This document shows positions 47,468 through 56,159 of a stretch of 64,000 bases of DNA, piece by piece (the stretch's first letter is position 1; each line of letters opens with the position of its first letter). Both the position numbers and the translations under genes were made by a program. The notes beneath the pieces were generated by a model, which ran no database searches, was not told the origin of the DNA, and was given only the letters and a program-made list of their open reading frames with translations. This DNA comes from Pseudomonas delhiensis (GTDB taxonomy: Bacteria > Pseudomonadota > Gammaproteobacteria > Pseudomonadales > Pseudomonadaceae), in assembly GCF_900187975.1 (NCBI RefSeq), contig NZ_FZPC01000017.1:1-64000 (forward strand). The letters are read 5' to 3'.

Positions 47468-47637
47468 CCTCTCCCTAACCCTCGGCTGCGCGCCCCGCCC
47501 TGAAGGGAGAGGGGACCGTTGGGCAGATGCGGATGTATAGGAGTTAGCCGGCTTGTACCGAGTATCCGGCTGACACCAGATCCCCTCTCGGCACGGACTA
47601 GCCCCCTCTCCCTTCAGGGAGAGGGCTGGGGAGAGGG
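47468..47637. repeat. Composite intergenic repeat, copy 7 (complete)
   Basis: Left hairpin in the long GGCTGCGCGCCCCGC variant, core with AGTTAGCCGGCTTGTACC, right hairpin in the short form. Confidence 0.85.
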
Positions 47638-47677
47638 AGCAGAGCCCAGCCACACACCGAAGTCACCAGTAAGCCCC

Positions 47678-47701
47678 GTTCGCGAGCAAGCTCGCTCCTA
47701 C
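47678..47701 (-). repeat. REP-like 24-bp repeat (A1)
   Basis: Exact consensus; it lies in the 368-bp gap 47438-47805, which is otherwise repeat DNA. Confidence 0.9.
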
Positions 47702-47745
47702 GAAGAGCACCCGGCGCTGCCCCATGCCCATCGCAGGCCCCACCT

Positions 47746-47788
47746 GTAGGAGCGCGCCCTGCGCGCGATTCGCGGGCAGGGCCCGCTC
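47746..47788. repeat. REP-like palindromic repeat, long form (A2), truncated end
   Basis: GTAGGAGCGCGCCCTGCGCGC with CGGGCAGGGCCCGCTC; the final CTAC is missing. Confidence 0.8.
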
Positions 47789-47805
47789 GAAAAGCCCTCC
47801 GGCAC

Positions 47806-49158
47806 TCAGCCGATCAGCTTGCGCGCCGCCTGCGTATGCGCGGCGATCAGCCCCTTGAGGTCCAGCCCCTCCACCTCGCCGTCCACCACCCGCCAGCTGC
47901 CGCCGACCATCACCCGGTCGGCCTTGTCCGCGCCGCACAGCAGCAGGGCCGAGAGCGGGTCGTGGCTGCCGGAGAAGCGCAGCTCGTCGAGCCTGAACAG
48001 CGCAAGGTCGGCCTGTTTGCCCGGCGCCAGCTCGCCGATGTCGCCGCGGCCCAGCAGTTTCGCCGAGCCCCTGGTGGCCCAGCCCAGGGCGCGTTCCGGG
48101 GTGATGGCTTCGGCGCCGTAGCGCAGGCGCTGGATGTACAGGGCCTGGCGGGCTTCGAGGATCATGTTGGAGGCGTCGTTGGAGGCCGAGCCGTCCACGC
48201 CGATGCCCACCGGCGCGCCGGCCGCTTCCAGGGCCACGGTGGGGCAGATGCCCGAGGCCAGGCGCATGTTCGAGCTGGGGCAGTGGCAGATGCCGGTGCC
48301 GGCCTGGCCCAGGCGGGCGATTTCCTCGTCGTTGAAGTGGATGCCGTGGGCCAGCCAGGTGCGCGGGCCGAGCCAGCCGACGCTGTCCAGGTAGTCCACG
48401 GTGCGCTGGCCGAAGCGCTGCAGGCAGAAGTCCTCCTCGTCGAGGGTCTCGGCCAGGTGGGTATGCAGGCGCACGTCGTGGCGTTCGGCCAGGTCGGCGC
48501 TGGCGCGCATGATTTCCGGGGTCACCGAGAACGGCGAGCAAGGCGCCAGGGCGATCTGCACCTGGGCGCCGTCGCCGCGCTGGTGATAGTCGCGGATCAG
48601 CCGCTCGCTGTCGTCGAGGATGTCTTCGGCGCGCTGCACCGTCTGCTGCGGCGGCAAGCCGCCATCGGCCTCGCCCAGGCTCATGGAGCCGCGGGTGAGC
48701 ATGGCGCGCATGCCCAGCTCGGTGACCACCCCAGCCTGCACGTCGATGGCCTGCTCCAGGCCGTCGGGGAACAGGTAGTGGTGGTCGGCGGCGGTGGTGC
48801 AGCCGGACAGCAGCAGCTCGGCCAGGGCCACCTTGGTGGCCAGCGCCAACTGGTCGGGGGTCAGCCGCGCCCACACCGGGTAGAGCGTCTTCAGCCAGGG
48901 GAACAGCGGCTGGTTGACCACCGGCGCCCAGGCGCGGGTGAGGGTCTGGTAGAAGTGGTGGTGGGTATTGATCAGGCCCGGCAGCAGCACGTGCTGGCTG
49001 GCGTCGAACACCTGCTCGCAGGGCTGCGAGGGCTGCTGGCCGGCGGCGATCAGTTCGAGGATGCGACCGTCCTGCACGACCAGGCCGCCACGGGCGTCGA
49101 GGCCGTTGGCGGTGAAGATGGCGAGGGGGTTGCGCAGCCACAGGCGGGGGGATGACAT
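47806..49158 (-). CDS. 8-oxoguanine deaminase
   Basis: 450 residues, amidohydrolase superfamily. Metal and substrate ligands are LPGLINTHHHFYQTLTR, CTTAADHHYLFPDGL, HTHLAETLDEEDFC, HGIHFNDEE and GVDGSASNDASNM. The HHYLFP stretch and overall sequence match the P. aeruginosa enzyme characterised as an 8-oxoguanine deaminase, which makes uric acid and ammonia. A related cytosine-type deaminase activity cannot be excluded from sequence. Confidence 0.87.
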   Translation of the reverse strand: MSSPRLWLRNPLAIFTANGLDARGGLVVQDGRILELIAAGQQPSQPCEQVFDASQHVLLPGLINTHHHFYQTLTRAWAPVVNQPLFPWLKTLYPVWARLTPDQLALATKVALAELLLSGCTTAADHHYLFPDGLEQAIDVQAGVVTELGMRAMLTRGSMSLGEADGGLPPQQTVQRAEDILDDSERLIRDYHQRGDGAQVQIALAPCSPFSVTPEIMRASADLAERHDVRLHTHLAETLDEEDFCLQRFGQRTVDYLDSVGWLGPRTWLAHGIHFNDEEIARLGQAGTGICHCPSSNMRLASGICPTVALEAAGAPVGIGVDGSASNDASNMILEARQALYIQRLRYGAEAITPERALGWATRGSAKLLGRGDIGELAPGKQADLALFRLDELRFSGSHDPLSALLLCGADKADRVMVGGSWRVVDGEVEGLDLKGLIAAHTQAARKLIG

Positions 49159-49312
49159 GGGTGAATCCTCCGGGTTGCGGAGCCGCCGCCCGAGGCGAGC
49201 CGGCTCCCGGTTGTTCGGGAAGCCAGCTCAGTGTTCACCCTGTCTGCTGATCCAGGTGCACCTGACCCGCAGGTCAGGCGCCGGTGCATGTTAACGCCGC
49301 CGCCGGCGTCCG

Positions 49313-49996
49313 TCACCAGTCGATCGTCGTCCCCTGGTAGTCCAGGTAGTACTGGCCGCCGCGCCCGGCGTAGGCCTCGACCTGGTCGACCAGCCCGGCG
49401 GCGCTGGTTTCCACGTCCAGCGGCGCGGCCTCGCCGCCCATGTCGGTGCGTACCCAGCCGGGGTGCAGGTCGAGCACGGTCAGGCCGGTTTCGCCCAGGC
49501 CGGCGACGAAGCTGCGGGTCAGCGAATTCAGCGCCGCCTTGCTCGCCCGGTACAACGCCATGCCGCCGGATTCGTTGCCGGCCACGCTGCCCAGCTCGGA
49601 GGTCATGAAGGCCAGCACGCCGCGCTGCGCATCCAGCCGCGGCAGCAGGCGCTCGGCCAGGCGCACGGGGGCCACGGCGTTGACCATGAACAGCTCGCCG
49701 ACCTCGGCCAGGCTGGCATCCAGGGCCGACTGGTGCGGCGGGCCGTAGATGCCGGCGTTGATGTACACCAGGTCGAAGCGCTGCCCGGCGAGTGCTTCGG
49801 CGAGGCGGTCCTGGGAGGCCGCATCGTCCAGCACCAGGGACTCGACGCGCACCGGCAGGCTGTCCAGCACGCCGGCGTTGGCGGCGTCGCGCACGGTGGC
49901 GGTGACCTCCCAGCCGCGCGCCAGCAACTGGTTCACCAGGCCCAGGCCGAGGCCGCGGGAGGCGCCGACGATCAGGGCGGAATTGGCAGTGCTCAT
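49313..49996 (-). CDS. Short-chain dehydrogenase/reductase
   Basis: 227 residues from the ATG at 49996 (GAGGAC upstream); the frame continues to 50065 but overlaps the terminator of the next gene. NAD(P)-binding SALIVGASRGLGLGLVNQLL and the catalytic YRASK (Tyr-x-x-x-Lys) with an upstream Ser are present. It resembles the small CsgA-like SDRs. Substrate unknown. Confidence 0.88.
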   Translation of the reverse strand: MSTANSALIVGASRGLGLGLVNQLLARGWEVTATVRDAANAGVLDSLPVRVESLVLDDAASQDRLAEALAGQRFDLVYINAGIYGPPHQSALDASLAEVGELFMVNAVAPVRLAERLLPRLDAQRGVLAFMTSELGSVAGNESGGMALYRASKAALNSLTRSFVAGLGETGLTVLDLHPGWVRTDMGGEAAPLDVETSAAGLVDQVEAYAGRGGQYYLDYQGTTIDW

Positions 49997-50054
49997 GGGC
50001 TTGTCCTCGTCGCCTGGAAAAAAACCAGCATAACCGCTCCCGCGCAACCGGGCC

Positions 50055-50086
50055 GCAAACGACAAGGCCCGGCAACTGCCGGGCCT
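50055..50086 (-). terminator. Intrinsic terminator of the dicarboxylate MFS gene
   Basis: Perfect 10-bp stem AGGCCCGGCA/TGCCGGGCCT (50065-50074 with 50077-50086) followed on the minus strand by TTGTCGTTT. Confidence 0.85.
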
Positions 50087-50135
50087 CGTGGATAAAACGC
50101 CCCGGAACCTGCCCGGGGCCAGGGCACGCGCCCTA

Positions 50136-51443
50136 TCAGTCGGTGGTGATCTTCGAGTGCGTCCGGGTGTCCTTCATGGTCACGTAGACCAGCAGCGAGC
50201 AGGCGATGCAGCCGGTGACGTACCAGTAGAAGCCGCTCTCGAGGCCAATGCTCTTGAACCACAGCGCCACGTACTCGGCGGTGCCGCCGAAGATCGACAC
50301 GGTCAGCGCGTAGGGCAGGCCCACGCCCAGGGCGCGGATCTCGGTGGGGAACAGCTCGGCCTTCACCACGGCGTTGATCGAGGTGTAGCCGCTGACGATC
50401 ACCAGCGCCGCCATGATCAGGAAGAACGCGCCCCACCAGGTGTCGATGGTGTGCAGGGTGCTGAGGATCGGGTAGGTGAACAGGGTGCCCAGCACGCCGA
50501 AGGCGATCAGGATGGGGCGCCGGCCGATCTTGTCCGACAGCGCGCCGACGATGGGCTGCAGCAGCATGAACAGGAACAGGGTGGCGGCCGAGATCATGGT
50601 CGAGTCGGTCTTGCTCATGCCCACGGTGTTCACCAGGTACTTCTGCATGTACGTGGTGTAGGTGTAGAAGGCCAGGGTGCCGCCCATGGTCAGGCCGACC
50701 ACGGTAAGCACTTCCTTGGGGTGGCGCAGCAGGGTGCGCATCAGGCTTTCCTTGGGCTCTTCCTTCTTTTTGCTGAAGGACTCGGTCTCTTCCATGCCGC
50801 GGCGCAGGAACATGGCGGTCACCGCGCACAGCGCGCCGATGAAGAAGGGCACGCGCCAGCCCCAGCTTTCCAGCTGTTCGACGGTGAGGGTCTGCTGCAG
50901 CACGATCAGCACCGCCAGGGCGATGAGCTGGCCGGAGATCAGGGTCACGTACTGGAAGCTGGAGAAGAAGCCGCGCTGTTCCTTGTTGGCCATCTCGCTG
51001 AGGTAGGTGGCCGAGGTGCCGTATTCGCCGCCGACCGACAGGCCCTGCAGCAGGCGCGCGAGCACCAGCAGGATGGGCGCGCCGACGCCGATGGTCTCGT
51101 AGCTGGGGGTCAGGGCGATGATCAGCGAGCCGAAGCACATCAGCAGCACCGAGGCCAGCAGCGCGGCCTTGCGGCCCTTGCGGTCGGCGTAGATACCCAT
51201 CAGCCAGCCGCCGATCGGGCGCATCAGGAAGCCCACGGCGAAGATCGCGGCGGTGTTCAGCAGCTGGGCGGTCATGTCGCCCTGGGGGAAGAAGGCCTTG
51301 GCGAAGTACAGCGAGAAGGCGGCGTAGACGTACCAGTCGTACCACTCCACCAGGTTGCCCACCGAACCGCTGAAGATCGACTTGATGCGCTGGGAGGTCG
51401 TACGGGGCGCGGCAGAAGCGGAGACGGCGCTTGCGCTATCCAT
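50136..51443 (-). CDS. MHS-family MFS transporter, KgtP/dicarboxylate-like
   Basis: 435 residues from the ATG at 51443. It has about twelve membrane segments with the family start SGSVGNLVEWYDWYVYAAFS, the loop ADRKGRKAALLASVLL and RLLQGLSVGGEYGTSATYLS. It closely resembles alpha-ketoglutarate and dicarboxylate permeases (KgtP, PcaT). The substrate assignment is by similarity only. Confidence 0.87.
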   Translation of the reverse strand: MDSASAVSASAAPRTTSQRIKSIFSGSVGNLVEWYDWYVYAAFSLYFAKAFFPQGDMTAQLLNTAAIFAVGFLMRPIGGWLMGIYADRKGRKAALLASVLLMCFGSLIIALTPSYETIGVGAPILLVLARLLQGLSVGGEYGTSATYLSEMANKEQRGFFSSFQYVTLISGQLIALAVLIVLQQTLTVEQLESWGWRVPFFIGALCAVTAMFLRRGMEETESFSKKKEEPKESLMRTLLRHPKEVLTVVGLTMGGTLAFYTYTTYMQKYLVNTVGMSKTDSTMISAATLFLFMLLQPIVGALSDKIGRRPILIAFGVLGTLFTYPILSTLHTIDTWWGAFFLIMAALVIVSGYTSINAVVKAELFPTEIRALGVGLPYALTVSIFGGTAEYVALWFKSIGLESGFYWYVTGCIACSLLVYVTMKDTRTHSKITTD

Positions 51444-51680
51444 GGGTAATCCTCTTGTCGTTGTTGTCGTCGGGTGCGTGGACCACGAAACCACGCACCG
51501 GCGCGCCGCGAGGTGCGGCGCAGTGAGGAGGGCGATAGCAGGCAGCGTGCCAAGGGCGCAAAGCCGCGTGGCACAAGGGCTTACAGGGTTTTCGTACAAT
51601 ATGGGCAGGCGGTTGGATGCCGAAGGGCGGGGTGAGTAAGCGGAAATCCGCCGATCGGTCAGCAGGATGGCGTGGCGAAC

Positions 51681-51713
51681 GTAGGGCGAATAACCGTTCG
51701 CGGTTATCCGCCG
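51681..51713 (+). repeat. C-family palindromic repeat (CGTTCGCGG subtype)
   Basis: Identical in core to the copy at 21797. It is paired with 51743-51776. The remaining parts of the 389-bp gap 51444-51832 show no gene. Confidence 0.85.
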
Positions 51714-51742
51714 CCGGCCGGAACGCCGGTGCCCGACGGCGG

Positions 51743-51776
51743 CGGCGGATAACGCCGTAGGCGTTATGCGCCCTAC
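51743..51776 (-). repeat. C-family palindromic repeat (GGCGTTAT subtype)
   Basis: CGGCGGATAACGCCGTAGGC with GTTATGCGCCCTAC, inverted partner of 51681. Confidence 0.85.
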
Positions 51777-51832
51777 GGGTTGGAAAGAGGCGGCGCAGCC
51801 TGCAAGACAGTTGCTCCTACCAAGGAGTGGTT

Positions 51833-52618
51833 TCAGCGTTGCTTGAACAGCTCGCCGGGGGTGAAGCCGAACAGCCCCTTGAAGGCGGCGATGTAGGCCG
51901 AGGTGGAGTCGTAGCCGCAGTCCAGCGCGGCGGCGGTGACGCTGGCGCCTTCCTCCAGCACGCCGAGGGAACCGAGCAGGCGCTGGCGCCAGAGGCGGAA
52001 GCTCATGCCGGTCTCGCGCTGGAACAGGCGCGACAGGGTCTTCTCCGAGGTGCCCAGGCGCTGCGCCCAGTCGCCCAGGGTGAGGCTGGCGCCGGGCTGG
52101 TCGATCAGCGCCTGGCACAGCTGCAGCAGCCGCGGTTCCCGGGGCATGGGCAGGGAGAAGGCGACTTCCGGCAGGGTGCGCAGCTGGTCCAGTAGCACGC
52201 TCACCAGGCGCTGCTCGGGGCTGTCGCCCTGTGGATAATCCACCGGCAGCTCGCAGAAGGCCTTGACCAGCTCGCGGGCCAGCGGCGTCACCTCCAGCAC
52301 CCGGCAGCGTGGCGGCGCCCAGGCGCAGGCCTCGGCGCCCAGGTAGAGGCTGCGCATCTCCGCACGGCCGGAGGTGACCACCTGGTGCTCCAGGTGGGCG
52401 GGTATCCAGATGGCGCGCTGCGGCGGGGCGAAGAAGCTGCCCTCGGCGGTGTGCACGCCGAGCACCCCGCTGATGGCGTAGGACAGTTGCACCCAGGCGT
52501 GGTGGTGGCGGCCGGTCCAGGAACCGGCCCACAGGCTCTCGGCGCGGGCGTAGACCGGCCGTGGCAGGTCGTCGAGCGCCGGGATCGCGCGTTGCAGGTC
52601 GGGGTGCTGTCCGTTCAT
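51833..52618 (-). CDS. AraC-family regulator, divergent from ggt
   Basis: 261 residues: an N-terminal cupin-type sensor (GRHHHAWVQLSYAISGVLGV) and a C-terminal AraC DNA-binding domain (LTLGDWAQRLGTSEKTLSRL, then DCGYDSTSAYIAAFKGLFGF). It is 82 bp from the divergent ggt gene. The order AraC-ggt-tsx matches P. aeruginosa as I recall, so it probably controls these two. Confidence 0.9.
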   Translation of the reverse strand: MNGQHPDLQRAIPALDDLPRPVYARAESLWAGSWTGRHHHAWVQLSYAISGVLGVHTAEGSFFAPPQRAIWIPAHLEHQVVTSGRAEMRSLYLGAEACAWAPPRCRVLEVTPLARELVKAFCELPVDYPQGDSPEQRLVSVLLDQLRTLPEVAFSLPMPREPRLLQLCQALIDQPGASLTLGDWAQRLGTSEKTLSRLFQRETGMSFRLWRQRLLGSLGVLEEGASVTAAALDCGYDSTSAYIAAFKGLFGFTPGELFKQR

Positions 52619-52700
52619 CGCTATGCTTTGGCTTTGTATCGCTAGTCGTCAGAGTCTGGCAGGGCTACCCTGCCGCCTCAAGCCGTCAACGGAGCCCGCC

Positions 52701-54317
52701 ATGCTGAATTTCTCCGCCCAGGAGTACCCCTACCCCTCGCAGCGTTCCCTGGTGTATGCCCGGCGCGGCATGGTGGCCACCTCGCAGCCGCTGGCGGCGC
52801 AGGTCGGGCTGGATACCCTCAGGCGCGGCGGCAACGCGGTGGACGCCGCGGTGGCCACGGCGGCGGCGCTGACGGTGGTGGAGCCCACCGGCTGCGGCAT
52901 CGGCGGCGATGCCTTCGCCCTGGTGTGGGTCAAGGACCGGCTGCACGGCCTGGACGCCGCCGGCTTCGCCCCGCGGGCGCTGGATATCGCCACCGTGCAG
53001 GGCGCCGGCCACACGCGCATGCCGCTGTACGGCTGGACGCCGGTGACGGTGCCCGGCTGCCCGGCGGCCTGGGCCGAGCTGTCGGCGCGCTTCGGCCGGC
53101 TGCCCTTCGCCGAACTGCTGGCCCCGGCCATCGAGCTGGCCGAGCAAGGCTTCCCGGTCTCGCCGGTGATCGCCGGGCTGTGGCAGGGCGGCCTGGACAA
53201 GTTCCGCGGCGTGCGGGACGCGCACCCGGAGCTGGCGGCCTGGTTCGACGAGTTCCTCGTCGACGGCCGCGCCCCGCGCGCCGGGGAAATCTTCCGCCAC
53301 CCCGGCCAGGCGCGAACCCTGCGCGAGCTGGCCGAGACGAAGTGCGAGAGCTTCTACCGCGGCGCCCTGGCCCGACGCATCGCCGCCCATGCCGCCGCCA
53401 GCGGCGGCTACCTGGGCGAGGCCGACCTGGCCGGCTACCGCGCGCAATGGGTCGAGCCCATCTCGCTGAACTACCGCGGCTACGACGTCTGGGAAATCCC
53501 CCCGGCCGGCCAGGGCCTGGTGGCGCTGATGGCCCTGAACATCCTCAAGGGCTTCACTTTCGGCGAGCGCGACAGCCCGGACACCTGGCACCGCCAACTG
53601 GAGGCCATGAAGCTGGCCTACGCCGACGGCCGCGCCTACATCGGCCAGCCGGACGCCATGCGCTTCAGCGTGGCCGACCTGCTCAGCGACGACTACGCCG
53701 CCAGCCGCCGCGCGCTGATCGGCGAGCGCGCCCTGGAACCGCACCCGGGCAAGCCGCGCGCCGGCGGCACCGTGTACCTGGCCACGGCCGACGGCGAGGG
53801 CAACCTGGTGTCCTTCATCCAGAGCAACTACCACGGCTTCGGCTCCGGCGTGGTGGTGCCCGGCACCGGCATCGCGCTGCAGAACCGCGGCGCCGAGTTC
53901 AGCCTCGACGCCGGCCACGTCAACGCCCTGGCCCCGGGCAAGAAGACCTTCCACACCATCATCCCCGGCTTCCTCAGCAAGGCTGGCGTGCCGCTGGGGC
54001 CGTTCGGCGTGATGGGCGCCTACATGCAGCCCCAGGGCCACGTGCAGATGGTGATGAACCTGGTGGACTTCCGCCTCAACCCCCAGGCCGCGCTGGACGC
54101 CCCGCGCTGGCAGTGGCTGGGCGACAAGCGCATCGGCATCGAGCACGGCGCGCCGCGCAGGCTGGCGGCGGTGCTCACCCGCCGCGGCCACCACGTGGAG
54201 GTGGCCCACGACCTGACCAGCTATGGCCGCGGCCAGATCATCCTGCGCGACCCGCTCAGCGGCGTGCTCTGCGGCGGCACCGAGCCGCGCACCGACGGGC
54301 AGATCGCCGCCTGGTGA
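52701..54317 (+). CDS. Gamma-glutamyltransferase family protein
   Basis: 538 residues from the ATG at 52701. It is an N-terminal nucleophile hydrolase made as a precursor that cleaves itself before a Thr; the likely nucleophile is Thr357 in AGGTVYLATADGEGN. GGNAVDAAVATAAALTVVEP and GFGSGVVVPGTGIALQNRGA are family blocks. No convincing signal peptide is seen, so this is a cytosolic GGT-like hydrolase. The exact gamma-glutamyl or acyl substrate is unknown. Confidence 0.88.
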   Translation: MLNFSAQEYPYPSQRSLVYARRGMVATSQPLAAQVGLDTLRRGGNAVDAAVATAAALTVVEPTGCGIGGDAFALVWVKDRLHGLDAAGFAPRALDIATVQGAGHTRMPLYGWTPVTVPGCPAAWAELSARFGRLPFAELLAPAIELAEQGFPVSPVIAGLWQGGLDKFRGVRDAHPELAAWFDEFLVDGRAPRAGEIFRHPGQARTLRELAETKCESFYRGALARRIAAHAAASGGYLGEADLAGYRAQWVEPISLNYRGYDVWEIPPAGQGLVALMALNILKGFTFGERDSPDTWHRQLEAMKLAYADGRAYIGQPDAMRFSVADLLSDDYAASRRALIGERALEPHPGKPRAGGTVYLATADGEGNLVSFIQSNYHGFGSGVVVPGTGIALQNRGAEFSLDAGHVNALAPGKKTFHTIIPGFLSKAGVPLGPFGVMGAYMQPQGHVQMVMNLVDFRLNPQAALDAPRWQWLGDKRIGIEHGAPRRLAAVLTRRGHHVEVAHDLTSYGRGQIILRDPLSGVLCGGTEPRTDGQIAAW

Positions 54318-54776
54318 AGGCCGCCGCCGGGCCGGCGGAGGTGCTTGTGCGGCGCGGCTCTGGCATCATCCGCGCCCGGAAAGTCGCGGCTACCCGGCAA
54401 GGGAGCCGCGAAGGGCGGTTGTGTAGATTCTTCACAGCAAAATTGTATACACATTTTGAATTGATTCCATTCAACTCAAAGAAAACCTGTATTCAATAAG
54501 CCCTTTCCATGCTCGCCAAAATGGCGCTTCGACAGCCTGCGCTGCCCTGTTCGAAGGCACTACCTGTCCCAGGAGTCAGGTTTTTGCTCGATTCCAGGCG
54601 CCCGCCCCGGCGTGGCCAGGCCCCTGAAAAAGCATGGTTTTTCCCCATACATACAAGGAAAACCCGGCCAACGCCCAGCGTTGGCCCCGATCTTGCCTCG
54701 GCAGGCCAGGCCTGACCGAATGGACAGGTTCAGAATTCCAACGAGATCGCTGCACTTCAAAACCTAGGAGCACCAC
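54318..54776 (+). promoter_or_regulatory. 459-bp leader and promoter region of the Tsx-like gene
   Basis: No gene is seen. An AT-rich stretch at 54420-54500 contains TTGTATACACATTTTGAATT, which could be a promoter or a GntR-type site. A related CCTTGTATGTATGGGG lies on the opposite strand around 54645-54660. These could mark a second regulator, separate from the AraC gene. The precise promoter is not assigned. Confidence 0.35.
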
Positions 54777-55613
54777 ATGACTCGCACCCTCGCATCCCTG
54801 CTGCTCGCCGGCGGGCTGCTGGCTACCGGCCAGGCCATGGCCGGCGGCGAAGACCTCACCCCCGCACCGGCCAGCAACGACGGCCCGCTGATCTGGCACA
54901 ACGAGAGCCTGACCTACCTGTGGGGCAAGAACTTCAAGGTCAACCCGCCGATCCAGCAGACCTTCACCTTCGAGAGCGCGAGCGCCTGGACCTGGGGCGA
55001 CATCTGGTTCTTCGTCGACCAGATCAACTACAACGGCAAGGAAGACAGCCAGAACGGCAAGAACACCTACTACGGCGAATTCAGCCCGCGCCTGTCGTTC
55101 GGCAAGATCACCGGCGCCGACCTGTCCCTGGGCCCGATCAAGGACGTACTGCTGGCCACCACCTACGAGTTCGGCGAAGGCGACACCGAGGCCTACCTGA
55201 TCGGCCCGGGCTTCGACCTGGCCCTGCCCGGCTTCGACTACTTCCAGCTGAACTTCTACTACCGCAAGCCCGACGGCAACCGCGTGCCCTCCGGCGCCTG
55301 GCAGGTCACCCCGGCATGGGCCGTCACCATCCCGGTGGGCAACTCCGACATCCTCTTCGACGGCTTCATGGACTGGGTGGTCAACAACAAGAGCGCCAGC
55401 GCCAGCGAGCGCGGCCAGAGCGACTACCACGCCAACCTGCACTTCAACCCGCAGATCAAGTACGACCTGGGCAAGGCCATGGGCTACGAGGCCAAGCACC
55501 TGTACGTGGGCGTGGAATACGACTACTGGTCCGACAAGTACGGCATCAAGGACTCGCAGTTCTTCACCACCGACCAGAACACCACCAGCCTGCTGGTGAA
55601 GTACCACTTCTGA
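54777..55613 (+). CDS. Outer-membrane channel, Tsx/OmpK (nucleoside channel) family
   Basis: 278 residues. Residues 1-22 are a signal peptide ending in QAMA. The mature protein is amphipathic beta-strand sequence with aromatic-rich strands (SAWTWGDIWFFVDQINYNGK) and a terminal Phe (TTSLLVKYHF), as expected of a BAM-assembled barrel. Tsx-type channels take up nucleosides or small polar solutes. It follows ggt but has its own leader. Confidence 0.87.
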   Translation: MTRTLASLLLAGGLLATGQAMAGGEDLTPAPASNDGPLIWHNESLTYLWGKNFKVNPPIQQTFTFESASAWTWGDIWFFVDQINYNGKEDSQNGKNTYYGEFSPRLSFGKITGADLSLGPIKDVLLATTYEFGEGDTEAYLIGPGFDLALPGFDYFQLNFYYRKPDGNRVPSGAWQVTPAWAVTIPVGNSDILFDGFMDWVVNNKSASASERGQSDYHANLHFNPQIKYDLGKAMGYEAKHLYVGVEYDYWSDKYGIKDSQFFTTDQNTTSLLVKYHF

Positions 55614-55621
55614 TCCGGCCT

Positions 55622-55644
55622 GCCCCGCCGCCCGGCGGGGCTTT
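55622..55644 (+). terminator. Intrinsic terminator after the Tsx-like gene
   Basis: GCCCCGCC (55622-55629) pairs with GGCGGGGC (55634-55641) around GCCC, followed by TTT. The U-run is short. Confidence 0.7.
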
Positions 55645-55794
55645 CCGGGCAGCCGGGGAAAGTTCGCCAGCCTGCGCCGGAAATTTCCCTGCCCCACAAA
55701 GAAATACCCCTCCCACAACGCGCCCGCCTCCAATAGGCGGAGGAACCCGCGCGCCGCATCGTGCCCCGCTCCAATCCCCCACCGGAGCCGCACC

Positions 55795-56133
55795 ATGCGC
55801 AAGTACTGCCTCCTACCCCTGCTGGCCAGCCTTTGCCTGCCGGCCGTGGCCGCCGAACAGCCGGGCGACGACCGCCCCGACGCCCAATCCATCCAGCCCC
55901 AATCCATCCAGCCCCAGGCCGCCCAGCCGACGCCCGCGGCGCTGCCGGCCAGCCTGCCGCAGGCCGACTCGCCGCTGGCGCTGTCCACCCCGCTGCACGG
56001 CAACCTCTCCACCGCCGCCGTGGTAGGCCTGGGCGCCGCCGCGGTGGCGATTGGCGTGGCCCTGTCCAACAACGGCGGTGGCGGCGGTAGCGACGGCGAG
56101 CGCGGCAGCGGCGCCACCGGCACCACCCAGTGA
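55795..56133 (+). CDS. Small secreted Gln/Pro- and Gly-rich protein
   Basis: 112 residues. MRKYCLLPLLASLCLPAVAA is a signal peptide. A low-complexity Gln/Pro region follows with the perfect duplicate QSIQP QSIQP (a 15-bp tandem repeat at about 55886-55915). Near the C-terminus AAVVGLGAAAVAIGVALSNN is a hydrophobic glycine-zipper-like helix ending in a GGGGGS run. This shape resembles the YjbE-type exopolysaccharide proteins, but similarity is only general. Function unknown. Confidence 0.72.
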   Translation: MRKYCLLPLLASLCLPAVAAEQPGDDRPDAQSIQPQSIQPQAAQPTPAALPASLPQADSPLALSTPLHGNLSTAAVVGLGAAAVAIGVALSNNGGGGGSDGERGSGATGTTQ

Positions 56134-56159
56134 GCCGGCGCGCCCCATGATCGGGCGCG

